A stretch of 64,000 nt of DNA from CALBZE01 sp036381255 (GTDB lineage: Bacteria > Gemmatimonadota > Gemmatimonadetes > Longimicrobiales > RSA9): positions 1-64,000 of the forward strand of contig DASVDG010000131.1 of the NCBI GenBank assembly GCA_036381255.1. The letters run 5' to 3'. Position numbers and translations under genes: made by a program. The notes beneath the pieces were generated by a model. That model searched no databases and was not told the DNA's origin. It saw only the letters and a list, made by a program, of their open reading frames with translations. The first letter of the stretch is position 1; each line of letters begins with the position of its first letter. Positions 36,373 through 44,742 of this stretch are shown here, piece after piece.

Positions 36373-37164
36373 ATGGCCCTGATCGCCGCACTCCTGCCCG
36401 ACCACGCCGATCGTGGATGCCTGGCCGCGGCGGCACCGCCGCACGGAGTCGCCTGGGCCGGGAGCTGGCGTGACCTGTACCAGGTCGTGCGGACGAAGCC
36501 GGTCGCGGCGGCGGTCGCGGATCTACACGCGGAATCGAGAAAAGACGGGGTGTTGCGGGTGCTGCGCTTTGCACAGCGGTTCCCGCTCACCCCGATTCTC
36601 GTGTGGGGCGAGCTGGACGGGCGGGAGCTGTATCGTCTGGGGAAGGCGGGTGCGGCGGACGTGATCCTGGCGCGGGACGCGGATGACCGGCGGTTCCTGG
36701 CCGAGGTGCTGGACGCGACGCTGGACCGTGGGCTCGCGCCGCTCATCGACGAGCGGCTGCGGGGGCGCGTGTCGGAGGTGGCGCGGTCGTTGGTGCACGA
36801 GGCGGCGTCACGGATCCCGGACCAGATCCAGGTCCCGGACCTGGCGCTCGTGAGGGGCGTGTCGGTCTCGACGCTGGAGCGGCGCTGCGAGCGCTGGGGG
36901 CTGCCGACGCCGGGCCGGCTGCTGCTCTGGCTCCGGGTGCTGTACGGGTTGCGGTGGCTGCAGGAGCCGGGGCGGAGCGTGGAGTCGGTCGCGTCGCAGC
37001 TGGGATATTCGTCGGGCGCGGCGTTCCGTCGGGCGATCAAGGCGACGGTCGGCGGGCGCCCCTCGCCGTTGCGCAACCGGGGCGGCATCGAACGTGCGCT
37101 GGACCGGTTCATCGCCGAGTGTCCCGGCGATGGCGCCTTCCGGCGGGTCTCCTCCCTCGGGTGA
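36373..37164 (+). CDS. AraC-type DNA-binding regulator
   Basis: A 263-aa protein. The last about 110 aa are an AraC double helix-turn-helix (VSVSTLERRCERWGLPTPGR, then SVESVASQLGYSSGAAFRRA and IKATVGGRPS). The N-terminal about 130 aa look like an alpha/beta receiver-type fold (PVAAAVADLH, TPILVWGELDG, AADVILARDADD) without a clear phospho-Asp pocket. It is probably a sensor-regulated activator. It heads a run of four same-strand genes and may control its own operon through the dyad at 36307-36338. Its TGA overlaps a possible GTG start of the next gene. Confidence 0.8.
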   Translation: MALIAALLPDHADRGCLAAAAPPHGVAWAGSWRDLYQVVRTKPVAAAVADLHAESRKDGVLRVLRFAQRFPLTPILVWGELDGRELYRLGKAGAADVILARDADDRRFLAEVLDATLDRGLAPLIDERLRGRVSEVARSLVHEAASRIPDQIQVPDLALVRGVSVSTLERRCERWGLPTPGRLLLWLRVLYGLRWLQEPGRSVESVASQLGYSSGAAFRRAIKATVGGRPSPLRNRGGIERALDRFIAECPGDGAFRRVSSLG

Positions 37165-37169
37165 TCGAG

Positions 37170-38342
37170 ATGGCCCGATACGACCGCATCGCACCGCTCC
37201 CCGCGCCGACGCGCGACCGGGCGTTCCCGGCGTGGCTGGTCCTGCGCGACCTGGAAGGGCGGGACCGGGACGTGGAGCTCGCGCGCCGCGTGCGGCTGCG
37301 GTTCCTGGCGCTGCGGCCGGTGCGTCGTCTGATCCGTCCGGGTGTGGACGCGGTGACGGCGGAGTCGTTCGACCGCCAGATCGAGGGGGTACGGGAGGAG
37401 CTGGGCCATCTGGGCGCCCGGGATCCCGAGCGAGTGCGGCTCGCGCGGTTCCTCCACCAGATCCGGAAGCGGACGCCGCTGGCGGTGACGACGGCGGCGC
37501 TGGACATGGGCGAAGTGATCGAAGCGGCGGGGCACCCGTACGGTGCCGAGGAGTTCTATCGCACGGCGCTGGAGCTGGCCGACGCGCACGACCTGACGCC
37601 GGAGCGGGTGGTCGCGGGCCGTCTACTCGGGCGCGTGTACCGCAAGCGGGCGAAGTGGGACGAGGCGGTGCGGGCGTACCGCGCGGCATCGGAGCTGGCG
37701 CTCGGGCTCGAGGGTACGGAGCAATGGGGCCGTTCGATGGACGGGCTGGCGGCGGCGTACCGGGAGCAGGGCCGGACGGACGATGCGCGCCGGGTGTACC
37801 GCGAGATGCTCACCCGCGGCCGCGAGCGGGATGACGAGCCGCTGACGTCGATGGCGCTGATCGGGTTGTGCCTCACGGAGGTCGAGGCCGGCGACTACGA
37901 GCGGGCGGTCGAGCACGGCTGGGCGGCGTTCGCCCACGCGCGCGATGGCGAGGGTCGCAGTGCAGTGCTGAGGGGGCTCGGCCTGGCCTTCGCGGGGGTG
38001 GGGCTGTACCGTGCGGCGGAGCGCTGTCACCAGATCGTCGCGGAGCGCGCTGCCGACGCGGAGACGCGGGTGCAGGCGTTGCTGGATCTGGCGCGGGTCG
38101 CGGCGCACGCGGGCCGGCCGGACGTCGCCCGGGAGCGGTTGCGCGAGGCGGTCGGCGCGGCGGACCGCGACGCGTCGGGCGCGCTGCTGGGCCAGGCGGA
38201 CGAGCTCCTCGCGGAGCTGGAGCGTGGAGCGGCGGGCGAGGCGGTGGCGGGGCCGGCGGTGCGGGCGACGGGCGAGAGCACGCGCAGGATCGCGGCCGAG
38301 ATCGAGGCGCTGGGCACGGCGCTCGTCCCGGCGTCGGGCTGA
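37170..38342 (+). CDS. Cytoplasmic TPR-repeat protein
   Basis: A 390-aa helical protein with no signal peptide. Repeats typical of TPRs run from about residue 115 to 345 (YGAEEFYRTALELADAHD, AKWDEAVRAYRAASELAL, YREQGRTDDARRVYREML). The N-terminal about 100 aa are Arg-rich and unassigned. The start could be ATG 37170 or GTG 37161, the latter overlapping the upstream stop. It is likely a protein-binding partner of the preceding AraC-type regulator; this rests on context only. Confidence 0.75.
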   Translation: MARYDRIAPLPAPTRDRAFPAWLVLRDLEGRDRDVELARRVRLRFLALRPVRRLIRPGVDAVTAESFDRQIEGVREELGHLGARDPERVRLARFLHQIRKRTPLAVTTAALDMGEVIEAAGHPYGAEEFYRTALELADAHDLTPERVVAGRLLGRVYRKRAKWDEAVRAYRAASELALGLEGTEQWGRSMDGLAAAYREQGRTDDARRVYREMLTRGRERDDEPLTSMALIGLCLTEVEAGDYERAVEHGWAAFAHARDGEGRSAVLRGLGLAFAGVGLYRAAERCHQIVAERAADAETRVQALLDLARVAAHAGRPDVARERLREAVGAADRDASGALLGQADELLAELERGAAGEAVAGPAVRATGESTRRIAAEIEALGTALVPASG

Positions 38343-38394
38343 CGCCGCGGATGATCCTTCCACGAAACCCTTCCGCAGGATCCCCGGGGCATCC

Positions 38395-41300
38395 TTGAAG
38401 GCGGCGGCACTTTTCTGCCTGGGCTTCCTGGTCCTCGTGCCGGGTGTGGCGGGCGCGCGCCAGCGGCCGTACGTCGACCCGGCGCTGCGGCGCCTGATGC
38501 GGGCCGGCGCGCCCGAAGCGGCCGAGCGCGCGCTCGCGCGGGCGCAGGCCGAGCGGGGCCGACCGCCGGCGCGCGATCCCGGGCGGCCCGGCCCGGAGGA
38601 CCGGTTCGCGGCGCTCGCGCTCGACCGTGGCGCTCCGGGCGGCGGTCCGCGGATCGGCGTGCTGGTCCGGCTGCGGGAGCCGGTCGCGGCGGGGCTCGCG
38701 GCGCTCCGGCGGACGGGCGCGCGCGTCGGCACGGTCGTCGGCGACCTCGCGACGGCGCGTGTCCCGATCGATGCGCTGCCCCGGCTGGTGAGCGCCGTCG
38801 AGCTCGAGCGGGTGGGCCCCGCCCGGCGCCTGTCGCTGCTGAACGACTCGACGATGAAGGTGATCCGCGCGACGGCGGTGCGCCGGCGGGATGGCGATGT
38901 CTGGTACGGCTCGGCGGGGCACGGCGTCGTCGTCGGGATCTTCGACACGGGCGTCGACTACGCGCACGAGGATTTCCGGGACGCCCGGGGCCACAGCCGC
39001 ATCCTCGGCGTGTGGGACATGGGCGTGGGCGGCACGCCGCCGGCCGGGTTCGGCTACGGGCACGTCTGCGACCGGGCGTCGCTGACCGACGGGAGCTGCC
39101 CGACGCGGGACCGCGACGGCCACGGCACCCACGTTCTGGGCACGGCGGCGGGCGACGGCTCGGCGGCGGGCACCGGGACCGCCTACCGCTACGCCGGCGT
39201 CGCGCCGGCGGCGGAGTTGCTGGTGGTCCGGGGCCTCGCGTACACCGAGGACGAGATCATCGATGGCGTGCGTTGGATCTTCGAGACCGCCGAGGCGCTC
39301 GGCCGGCCCGCCGTGGTGAACCTTTCGCTCGGGCGCCAGGGCGGCCCGCGGGACGGGACGTCCTCGATCGCGCAGATGCTGGACGGTCTCTCGGGTCCGG
39401 GCCGCATCATCGTGGTGGCTGCGGGGAACGACGGCGCGAACGGCAACGCCGAGGGGGCGCCGCCGGGGCGGCTGTTCCACGCGCAGGCCGCGCCGGCCGT
39501 CGGGGTATCGGCGGATTTCCAGCTCCGCGTGCCGTCGAGGACGCCCGTCACCGGGGCGTGCAACGATTTCGGCGAGATCGAGCTGTGGTACGACGGCCTC
39601 GACCGGGTCGACGTCTCGGTGATCCGCCCCGACGGCCGGACGGTGCGAGCGGCGTTCGGCGCGCTCGTCGCCGCGCCGGACGCGGACGGCCTGGTCTTGA
39701 TCGACAACGCGTCCGGCGGGGCCGACCCCGCGAACGGCGACCATCTCGCGCTGATCGAGATCAGCGACTGCCCGGTGGACGGCGCGTCGAGCGGCGCGCC
39801 GGAGCCCGGGACGTGGACGATCCGCGCCGTGCCGACGTCGCCCGCGTCGGGCCGGCCGCTGCACCTCTGGATCTCGCAATCGAGCTACGGCGGCGGCGGT
39901 CGCTACAGCGGCGTGAGCGAGAACTTCGACAACGCGTACACGATCACGGTGCCGGGCACGGCGCGCGAGGTCGTGACGGTCGGCGCGTTCGTGACCCGGC
40001 TCGACTGGGCGTCGCTCGGTGGAACGGAAGGGTACGGGCAGCGCGAAGCGATCGGCGACATCGCGTACTTCTCCGGCGCCGGCCCGACGCGGGACGGCCG
40101 GCTGAAGCCGGAGCTCGCGGCGCCCGGCCGCGCGGTCATCTCGGCGCTCTCGGAGGACGCGTTCCGCCCGCCGGACAGCCAGATCGCGACCGATGGCGTG
40201 CACTGGGTGCTCCAGGGCACGAGCATGGCCGCGCCGCACGTGACCGGCGCGGTCGCGGCGCTGCTCCAGCACGACCCGACGCTGGGTCCGGCGGAGGTGA
40301 AGTCGATCCTCGCGTCGACCGCGCGCCAGGACGCGTTCACCTCCCGCTCGTACACCGGCGAGCCGCCGGGCACGCCGAACCACCAGTGGGGGCACGGCAA
40401 GCTCGACGTGCGCGCGGCGGTCGAGGCGCTCGTGGACCCGGCCGCGGTCGCGGGCGTCCTCGTCCTCCCGGCCGCGGATTCCGTGACGCCCGGCCGCACG
40501 ATCACCCTCGCCGCGCAGCCGTACGGCGCGTTCGGCGACGCCGCGGACGCGCCGGTCGCCTGGAGCACGAGCGACGCGTCCGTCGCGACCGTCGCCGCCG
40601 ACGGCACGGTCACGGGGGTGGCGCTCGGCACGGCGACGATCACGGCGACGGCGGGCGGCGCCACCGGGACGGCGACGATCGTAGTCGTCCCGCCGGTCGC
40701 GACGGTCGCGATCTCGCCCGCGTCGGCGACGCTGGTCGCGGGCGAGGACACGGTGCTCGTGGCGACGCCGCGGGACTCCGCCGGCCGCGCGCTCCAGGGC
40801 CGCGAGGTGGCCTGGATGAGCACGGACACGACCGTTGCGACGGTGGATGCGGCCGGGCGCGTCGCCAGCCGCGCCGTCGGGACGGCGGCCGTCGTTGCGA
40901 CGGTGGAGGAGCGGAGCGACACGGCGCACCTCGAGGTCGTCGCGCCGTCGACGTTGATCGTGGCGGCCGAGCCGGTCGCGGCGGCGCCCACGTCGACGCG
41001 GAAGGGCGACCGCATCGCGCTGCTGCGGCTGCGGCTGCGCGTCGAGGGTCCGGAGGCGGTGCGCATCCGGCAGATCGGCTTCACGGTGACGGGCGAGGAT
41101 CCGCTGGCGCGGGCGCAGCTCGTGGACGACCGCGACGCCGACGCGGCGCTCGACGACGGCGAGCCGGTCGTCACCGGCATGAAGCTCGCGCTGGTCCGCG
41201 GCGAGGAGACGCCGCTCGATTTCCGGCCCGGCTCGATGGTCGTCGACGTGGGCGACACGGCGTCCGTGCTGCTCGCGCTCGAGCTGAGCGGCCACGCGCC

Positions 41301-41715
41301 GAACGGGACGACGTTCCAGGCGCGCTACGAGCCGGAGCGGCTGAGCACGGTCGGCGTTCGCTCGGGGCAGGCGGACCGCCTGGACCAGCCGGGCGGGCCG
41401 GTCGCCGGCGCCGCGGTTCCGACCAGCGTGTTGCGCCCGGACGAGGTCTTCGCGCTGAGCGAGAACCCGGTCCTGTCCGACCGCGTGATCTTCAATTTTC
41501 GCGAGCGGCCGCAGATCGCCGCGGTGTACACGCTGGGCGGCGCGCGCGTCGTCGACCTGCTGGCCCGGATGGAAACCGACGGCCGCGTGGAATGGGACCT
41601 CACGAACGAGCGGGGCTCGGCGGTCGCGCCGGGGATCTACCTGGCCGTCTTCCGCGTGGCGGGCCGGTTGATCACCGAGAAGCTCATCATCGTGCGGCCG
41701 CGGAGGGAGGAGTAG
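38395..41715 (+). CDS. Secreted subtilisin-family (S8) protease with Ig-like repeats and sorting-like C-terminal domain
   Basis: A 1106-aa protein from TTG 38395, the only start that gives a signal peptide (MKAAALFCLGFLVLVPGVAG). The propeptide-like region is about 25-145. The catalytic triad reads Asp184 in GIFDTGVDYAHEDF, His243 in DGHGTHVLGTAAG and Ser610 in GTSMAAPHVTGAVAA, with a long insert between His and Ser. Two BIG2-type Ig domains follow (about 683-765 and 769-852; WSTSDASVATVAADGTVTG). The last about 95 aa have ALSENPV, AVYTLGGARVVDLL, AVAPGIYLAVF and EKLIIVR, the layout of type IX secretion sorting domains and of the related FlgD-Ig fold. A PorV-like gene follows after 3 nt. Confidence 0.88.
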   Translation: MKAAALFCLGFLVLVPGVAGARQRPYVDPALRRLMRAGAPEAAERALARAQAERGRPPARDPGRPGPEDRFAALALDRGAPGGGPRIGVLVRLREPVAAGLAALRRTGARVGTVVGDLATARVPIDALPRLVSAVELERVGPARRLSLLNDSTMKVIRATAVRRRDGDVWYGSAGHGVVVGIFDTGVDYAHEDFRDARGHSRILGVWDMGVGGTPPAGFGYGHVCDRASLTDGSCPTRDRDGHGTHVLGTAAGDGSAAGTGTAYRYAGVAPAAELLVVRGLAYTEDEIIDGVRWIFETAEALGRPAVVNLSLGRQGGPRDGTSSIAQMLDGLSGPGRIIVVAAGNDGANGNAEGAPPGRLFHAQAAPAVGVSADFQLRVPSRTPVTGACNDFGEIELWYDGLDRVDVSVIRPDGRTVRAAFGALVAAPDADGLVLIDNASGGADPANGDHLALIEISDCPVDGASSGAPEPGTWTIRAVPTSPASGRPLHLWISQSSYGGGGRYSGVSENFDNAYTITVPGTAREVVTVGAFVTRLDWASLGGTEGYGQREAIGDIAYFSGAGPTRDGRLKPELAAPGRAVISALSEDAFRPPDSQIATDGVHWVLQGTSMAAPHVTGAVAALLQHDPTLGPAEVKSILASTARQDAFTSRSYTGEPPGTPNHQWGHGKLDVRAAVEALVDPAAVAGVLVLPAADSVTPGRTITLAAQPYGAFGDAADAPVAWSTSDASVATVAADGTVTGVALGTATITATAGGATGTATIVVVPPVATVAISPASATLVAGEDTVLVATPRDSAGRALQGREVAWMSTDTTVATVDAAGRVASRAVGTAAVVATVEERSDTAHLEVVAPSTLIVAAEPVAAAPTSTRKGDRIALLRLRLRVEGPEAVRIRQIGFTVTGEDPLARAQLVDDRDADAALDDGEPVVTGMKLALVRGEETPLDFRPGSMVVDVGDTASVLLALELSGHAPNGTTFQARYEPERLSTVGVRSGQADRLDQPGGPVAGAAVPTSVLRPDEVFALSENPVLSDRVIFNFRERPQIAAVYTLGGARVVDLLARMETDGRVEWDLTNERGSAVAPGIYLAVFRVAGRLITEKLIIVRPRREE

Positions 41716-41718
41716 GCG

Positions 41719-42846
41719 ATGACGATGCGCACACGAGCACGGCGGCCGGACGCGCCGCGCGCGGAACGCCCGCGGTGCTCCGCGGGCGAGCGGTGCGGGC
41801 GGCGCGCGCCGGGGGCGTCGGGCGCGGCGCCTGCCCCGAGCGCTCGGGCCGTGCCGGCACACCCCGGGCCGCGCGCCGCGTCGGCGACGCTCCTCAGAGC
41901 CGCAGCCCTCGTGGCGGCGCTCGGGGCGATCGCGCCGGCGCCGTCGCACGCCCAGGACGGCGCCGGCTCGACCGGCGCGACGGTGCTCCAGCTCCCGGCA
42001 GGGAGCCGGGCCGCGGCGCTCGCGGGTGCGTACGCCGCCGTGGCGGGCGATGCGGACGTGCTGTTCTACAACCCGGCGGGCGCGGCGGGCGTGGGCGCCG
42101 CGGCGAGCCTCGCCTACGAGCGGCGCGTGGTGGACATCGTCTTCGGCTCCGCGGCAGGCGCGCTCGGCATCGGCCCGGTCGTGCTGGGACTGGCGGTGAC
42201 GTACCTCGACGCGGGCGAGGTCGAGGTCATCGAGCCGGACCCGGACTACGGCGGCCAGCGCGGCCGCGAGACGGGAGAAACGGTCGGCGCCTCCGAGAGC
42301 GCCGCGCGCCTCGCCGTGGCGGTGCCGCTCGGCGGCGTCCGGCTCGGCGCCGCGCTCGGCGTGGTCACGAGCAACCTGGCGGGGCTGACCCGGTCCGCGC
42401 CGTTCGTGGACCTCGGCGCCCAGTTCGAGGTGTACGGCGCGACCGTCGGCGCGGCGCTGCGCAACCTGGGCGGCGCGCTGAGCGGCGACGACGCGGTGGA
42501 CGCGCCGCTGCCGTCCGAGGCGCGGCTCGGGGTGCGCTTCGAGCGGGCCCGCGCGACCGGCCTCGGCTTCACCGTCGGCGCGGACCTGGCCTCCGACCTG
42601 CGTGCCGGCACCACCTGGCTGGCCGGCGGCGTCGAGGCCGGGCTGCTGCCGGGCGTCGACCGGCACTACGGCGCCGTCGCCCGGCTCAGCCTCGACAGCC
42701 GCGACCGCGACGACGCGCTCCGCACGCTCCGACTCGGCGCCGGCATCACACTCGACCGGCTCGGGTTCGACTACACGTACCAGGAGTTCGAGCACTTCGG
42801 CGGAATCCACCGGATCGGGATCCGCTGGTCGCGGCCGCCGCGGTAG
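41719..42846 (+). CDS. PorV/PorQ-like outer-membrane barrel protein
   Basis: A 375-aa protein. After a long basic N-terminal stretch (about 57 aa) comes a signal peptide (LRAAALVAALGAIAPAPSHAQ). It is then followed by LQLPAGSRAAALAGAYAAVA and DADVLFYNPAGAAG, the FadL-fold motif of PorV/PorQ. The rest alternates as a barrel and ends with aromatic RIGIRWSRPPR. In Bacteroidota PorV carries type IX cargo to the attachment complex. GGAGGAG spans the upstream stop, so the gene is coupled to the subtilase. An internal GTG would remove the odd N-terminal extension. Confidence 0.8.
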   Translation: MTMRTRARRPDAPRAERPRCSAGERCGRRAPGASGAAPAPSARAVPAHPGPRAASATLLRAAALVAALGAIAPAPSHAQDGAGSTGATVLQLPAGSRAAALAGAYAAVAGDADVLFYNPAGAAGVGAAASLAYERRVVDIVFGSAAGALGIGPVVLGLAVTYLDAGEVEVIEPDPDYGGQRGRETGETVGASESAARLAVAVPLGGVRLGAALGVVTSNLAGLTRSAPFVDLGAQFEVYGATVGAALRNLGGALSGDDAVDAPLPSEARLGVRFERARATGLGFTVGADLASDLRAGTTWLAGGVEAGLLPGVDRHYGAVARLSLDSRDRDDALRTLRLGAGITLDRLGFDYTYQEFEHFGGIHRIGIRWSRPPR

Positions 42847-42861
42847 CGGAGACGGGCGCCG

Positions 42862-43080
42862 TCACGACAGCGCGTCGCGTTGCCCCCTCGCGACCTCGCG
42901 GACCCAGAGCTGGTAGTCGATCGCGGCGGTCAACGCGGCCTCGATGCTGCGGACCATGTCGCGCTCGCCGACCTCGCGCCGGGCGCGCTCGACGAGATCC
43001 GTGTCGAGCAGGAACGTGAAGGGCCTGCGGTCGACCCCGCGCCGGGGCCGGGCGATCCGGTTTGCTCCGTTCCGTGTCAT
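42862..43080 (-). CDS. Small ribbon-helix-helix-like DNA-binding protein
   Basis: A 72-aa protein with a basic N-terminal tail, a short strand (RPFTFLLDTDL) and two helices (VERARREVGE, MVRSIEAALTAAIDYQLW), the pattern of Arc/VapB/MetJ-type regulators and antitoxins. GGAGGG precedes the ATG. No toxin gene adjoins it. It is divergent from the groES-like gene, with a perfect inverted repeat in the shared 170-nt region. Confidence 0.65.
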   Translation of the reverse strand: MTRNGANRIARPRRGVDRRPFTFLLDTDLVERARREVGERDMVRSIEAALTAAIDYQLWVREVARGQRDALS

Positions 43081-43216
43081 GCGTCCCTCCGGATGCGGCT
43101 CTCGCGCTCGCGCCGGCGCGGCGCGCGCCGGCGGACGACGTCCCGGAGGGTGGGTCGCGGTCGCGGGCGCGGCCATAGCGGGACCGGCCGGGCCGTCGCG
43201 AATCGGCGCAACGACT

Positions 43217-43239
43217 TGCGCGATGCGGAGAATCGCGCA
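43217..43239 (+). promoter_or_regulatory. Perfect inverted repeat, candidate operator
   Basis: TGCGCGAT (43217-43224), 7-nt spacer, ATCGCGCA (43232-43239), ending 11 nt before the groES-like ATG and lying between two divergent genes. It is not the HrcA CIRCE sequence. Confidence 0.55.
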
Positions 43240-43250
43240 TCTTTCGAGGT

Positions 43251-43631
43251 ATGGAAACGAATCAGAAGCGACTGATCGTGGTCGGCGACCGGGTGCTGAT
43301 CGCACCCGAGGAGGGGGAGGACCGCAGCCGCGTCGGGCTGTACCTGCCGCCGACCGCAGTGGACAACCAGGCGGTACAGGGCGGGACCGTGGTCGCGTCC
43401 GGGCCGGGCACGCCGATCTCCGCGCCGACGGAGCTGAACGACGAGCCGTGGAAGATCACGAGCGGTGAAGCGCGGTATCTGCCGGTGCAGGCGCGGGTCG
43501 GCGATTACGCGATCTTCTTCCGCCGTGCCGCGGTCGAGATCACGTTCGAGGACAAGCGGTACCTTGTCGTGCCGCAGGCGGCGATCCTGGTGCTGGTCCG
43601 CGAGCCGCACCCGGAGGACGAGCCCTGGTGA
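43251..43631 (+). CDS. GroES-like (Cpn10-fold) protein, solitary
   Basis: A 126-aa protein. KRLIVVGDRVLIAPEEGEDR, GLYLPPTA and GTVVASGPG follow the Cpn10 order, and it closes with KRYLVVPQAAILVLVRE. Canonical GroES is about 97 aa; here about 25 residues are inserted (PTELNDEPWKITSGEARYLP region), and no groEL follows. It may be a specialised co-chaperonin or a protein that borrowed the fold. It is followed by a terminator and then Hsp33, giving a small chaperone cluster. A GAGG precedes the ATG. Confidence 0.75.
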   Translation: METNQKRLIVVGDRVLIAPEEGEDRSRVGLYLPPTAVDNQAVQGGTVVASGPGTPISAPTELNDEPWKITSGEARYLPVQARVGDYAIFFRRAAVEITFEDKRYLVVPQAAILVLVREPHPEDEPW

Positions 43632-43686
43632 CGCGGTCGGCGCGGCACCCGTGTGTCGCGGCCGGGTAGTAGAGGAAGGAATCGAG

Positions 43687-43714
43687 CGGCCCCGGATCCG
43701 GGGCCGTTTCTTTT
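43687..43714 (+). terminator. Intrinsic terminator after the GroES-like gene
   Basis: A 20-nt perfect palindrome (43687-43706; CGGCCCCGGA and its complement) followed by TTTCTTTT. Confidence 0.85.
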
Positions 43715-43730
43715 GAGCACGAAGGTGAGG

Positions 43731-44648
43731 ATGTCGGTGAACGAACGCATGGAGCGGTCGCGGCTGGTGCGCGTCGCCGCCCGGGACGGGCGGATTCGCG
43801 CCTTCGCGGCTGACACGACGGAGGTGGTGGCGGAGCTGCAGTCGCGCCACGGGACGTACCCCGCGGTGACGGCGGCGCTCGGCCGGCTGGCGACCGGCGC
43901 GCTGCTGCTCGGCTCGATGCTGAAGGAGCCGGAACACCAGGTCACGCTGCGGGTGCAGGGCGACGGCCCGGCCGGGACGCTGCTCGCGAGCGCGACCGGC
44001 GCCGGCGACGTGCGCGGGCTGGTCACGAACCCGCGGCCGGAGGTCGACCAGGCGCGCGACGGCAAGCTGAACGTGTCGGGCGTGGTCGGCCGGAACGGGC
44101 AGATCCGTGTGACGCGGGACCTCGGGATGCGTCATCCCTATTCGAGCGCCGTTGAGCTGGTCTCGGGCGAGATCGGCGACGACCTGGCCTCGTACCTGGC
44201 GCGGAGCGAGCAGGTCCCCTCCGCGGTCGGGATCGGCGTCTTCGTCCGGGCGGACGGCTCGGTCGAGGCCGCCGGCGGGTACATCGTGCAGCTCATGCCG
44301 GGCGCGACGGAGGACGACGCCGCCAGGATCGAGGCGGCGATCCGGTCGCTGCCGCACCCGACGACGATGCTGCGCGCGGGTGAGACGCCCGAGCAGATCC
44401 TGGACCGGATCTTCCCCGAAGGCTACGATACGCTGGCGACGATGGGGGTCCGGTTCCACTGCCCGTGCTCGCGCGATCGCGCGGAGCGGGCGCTGGTGCT
44501 GCTCGGCGCCGCCGAGCTGTCGTCGCTGCGCGAGAAGGACGCGGACCAGGGGCACAGCGAGCTGGTCTGCGAGTTCTGCAAGACGCCGTATCGCTTCACC
44601 GGCGAGGAGATCGACGCGCTGATCGCGGCAGCGCGGGCGGACGCGTAG
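43731..44648 (+). CDS. hslO: Hsp33 redox-regulated chaperone
   Basis: A 305-aa Hsp33. The C-terminal zinc switch CPC (FHCPCSRDRAERAL) and CEFC (LVCEFCKTPYRF) gives four Cys that form disulfides on oxidative stress. The N-terminal fold shows HQVTLRVQGDGPAGTLLASA and GYIVQLMPGATEDD. It holds unfolding proteins when oxidised. The ATG at 43731 has AAGG 6 nt upstream. It stands between two hairpin terminators, so it is probably its own transcript. Confidence 0.95.
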   Translation: MSVNERMERSRLVRVAARDGRIRAFAADTTEVVAELQSRHGTYPAVTAALGRLATGALLLGSMLKEPEHQVTLRVQGDGPAGTLLASATGAGDVRGLVTNPRPEVDQARDGKLNVSGVVGRNGQIRVTRDLGMRHPYSSAVELVSGEIGDDLASYLARSEQVPSAVGIGVFVRADGSVEAAGGYIVQLMPGATEDDAARIEAAIRSLPHPTTMLRAGETPEQILDRIFPEGYDTLATMGVRFHCPCSRDRAERALVLLGAAELSSLREKDADQGHSELVCEFCKTPYRFTGEEIDALIAAARADA

Positions 44649-44686
44649 TCCGTCGCGTCCGTTGCGGTGAGCGCGCGGCGCGCCAG

Positions 44687-44710
44687 CGCGCCGGCCCGCG
44701 GGCCGGCGCG
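44687..44710 (+). terminator. 24-nt perfect GC palindrome after hsp33
   Basis: CGCGCCGGCCCG followed directly by its complement, 38 nt past the stop. There is no loop and no T tract, so strength is uncertain. Confidence 0.4.
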
Positions 44711-44742
44711 GCACCCTCGATCCGATGCTTCACCGCAGGGCC

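Noticed and set aside
37873..42810. A minus-strand frame of about 1645 codons opposite the TPR, subtilase and PorV genes.
   Set aside because: Composition is typical of the antisense of GC-rich genes, and the plus-strand genes show catalytic motifs, signals and starts.
43217..43239. HrcA/CIRCE operator upstream of the groES-like gene.
   Set aside because: CIRCE arms (TTAGCACTC/GAGTGCTAA) are not present; the palindrome is a different sequence.
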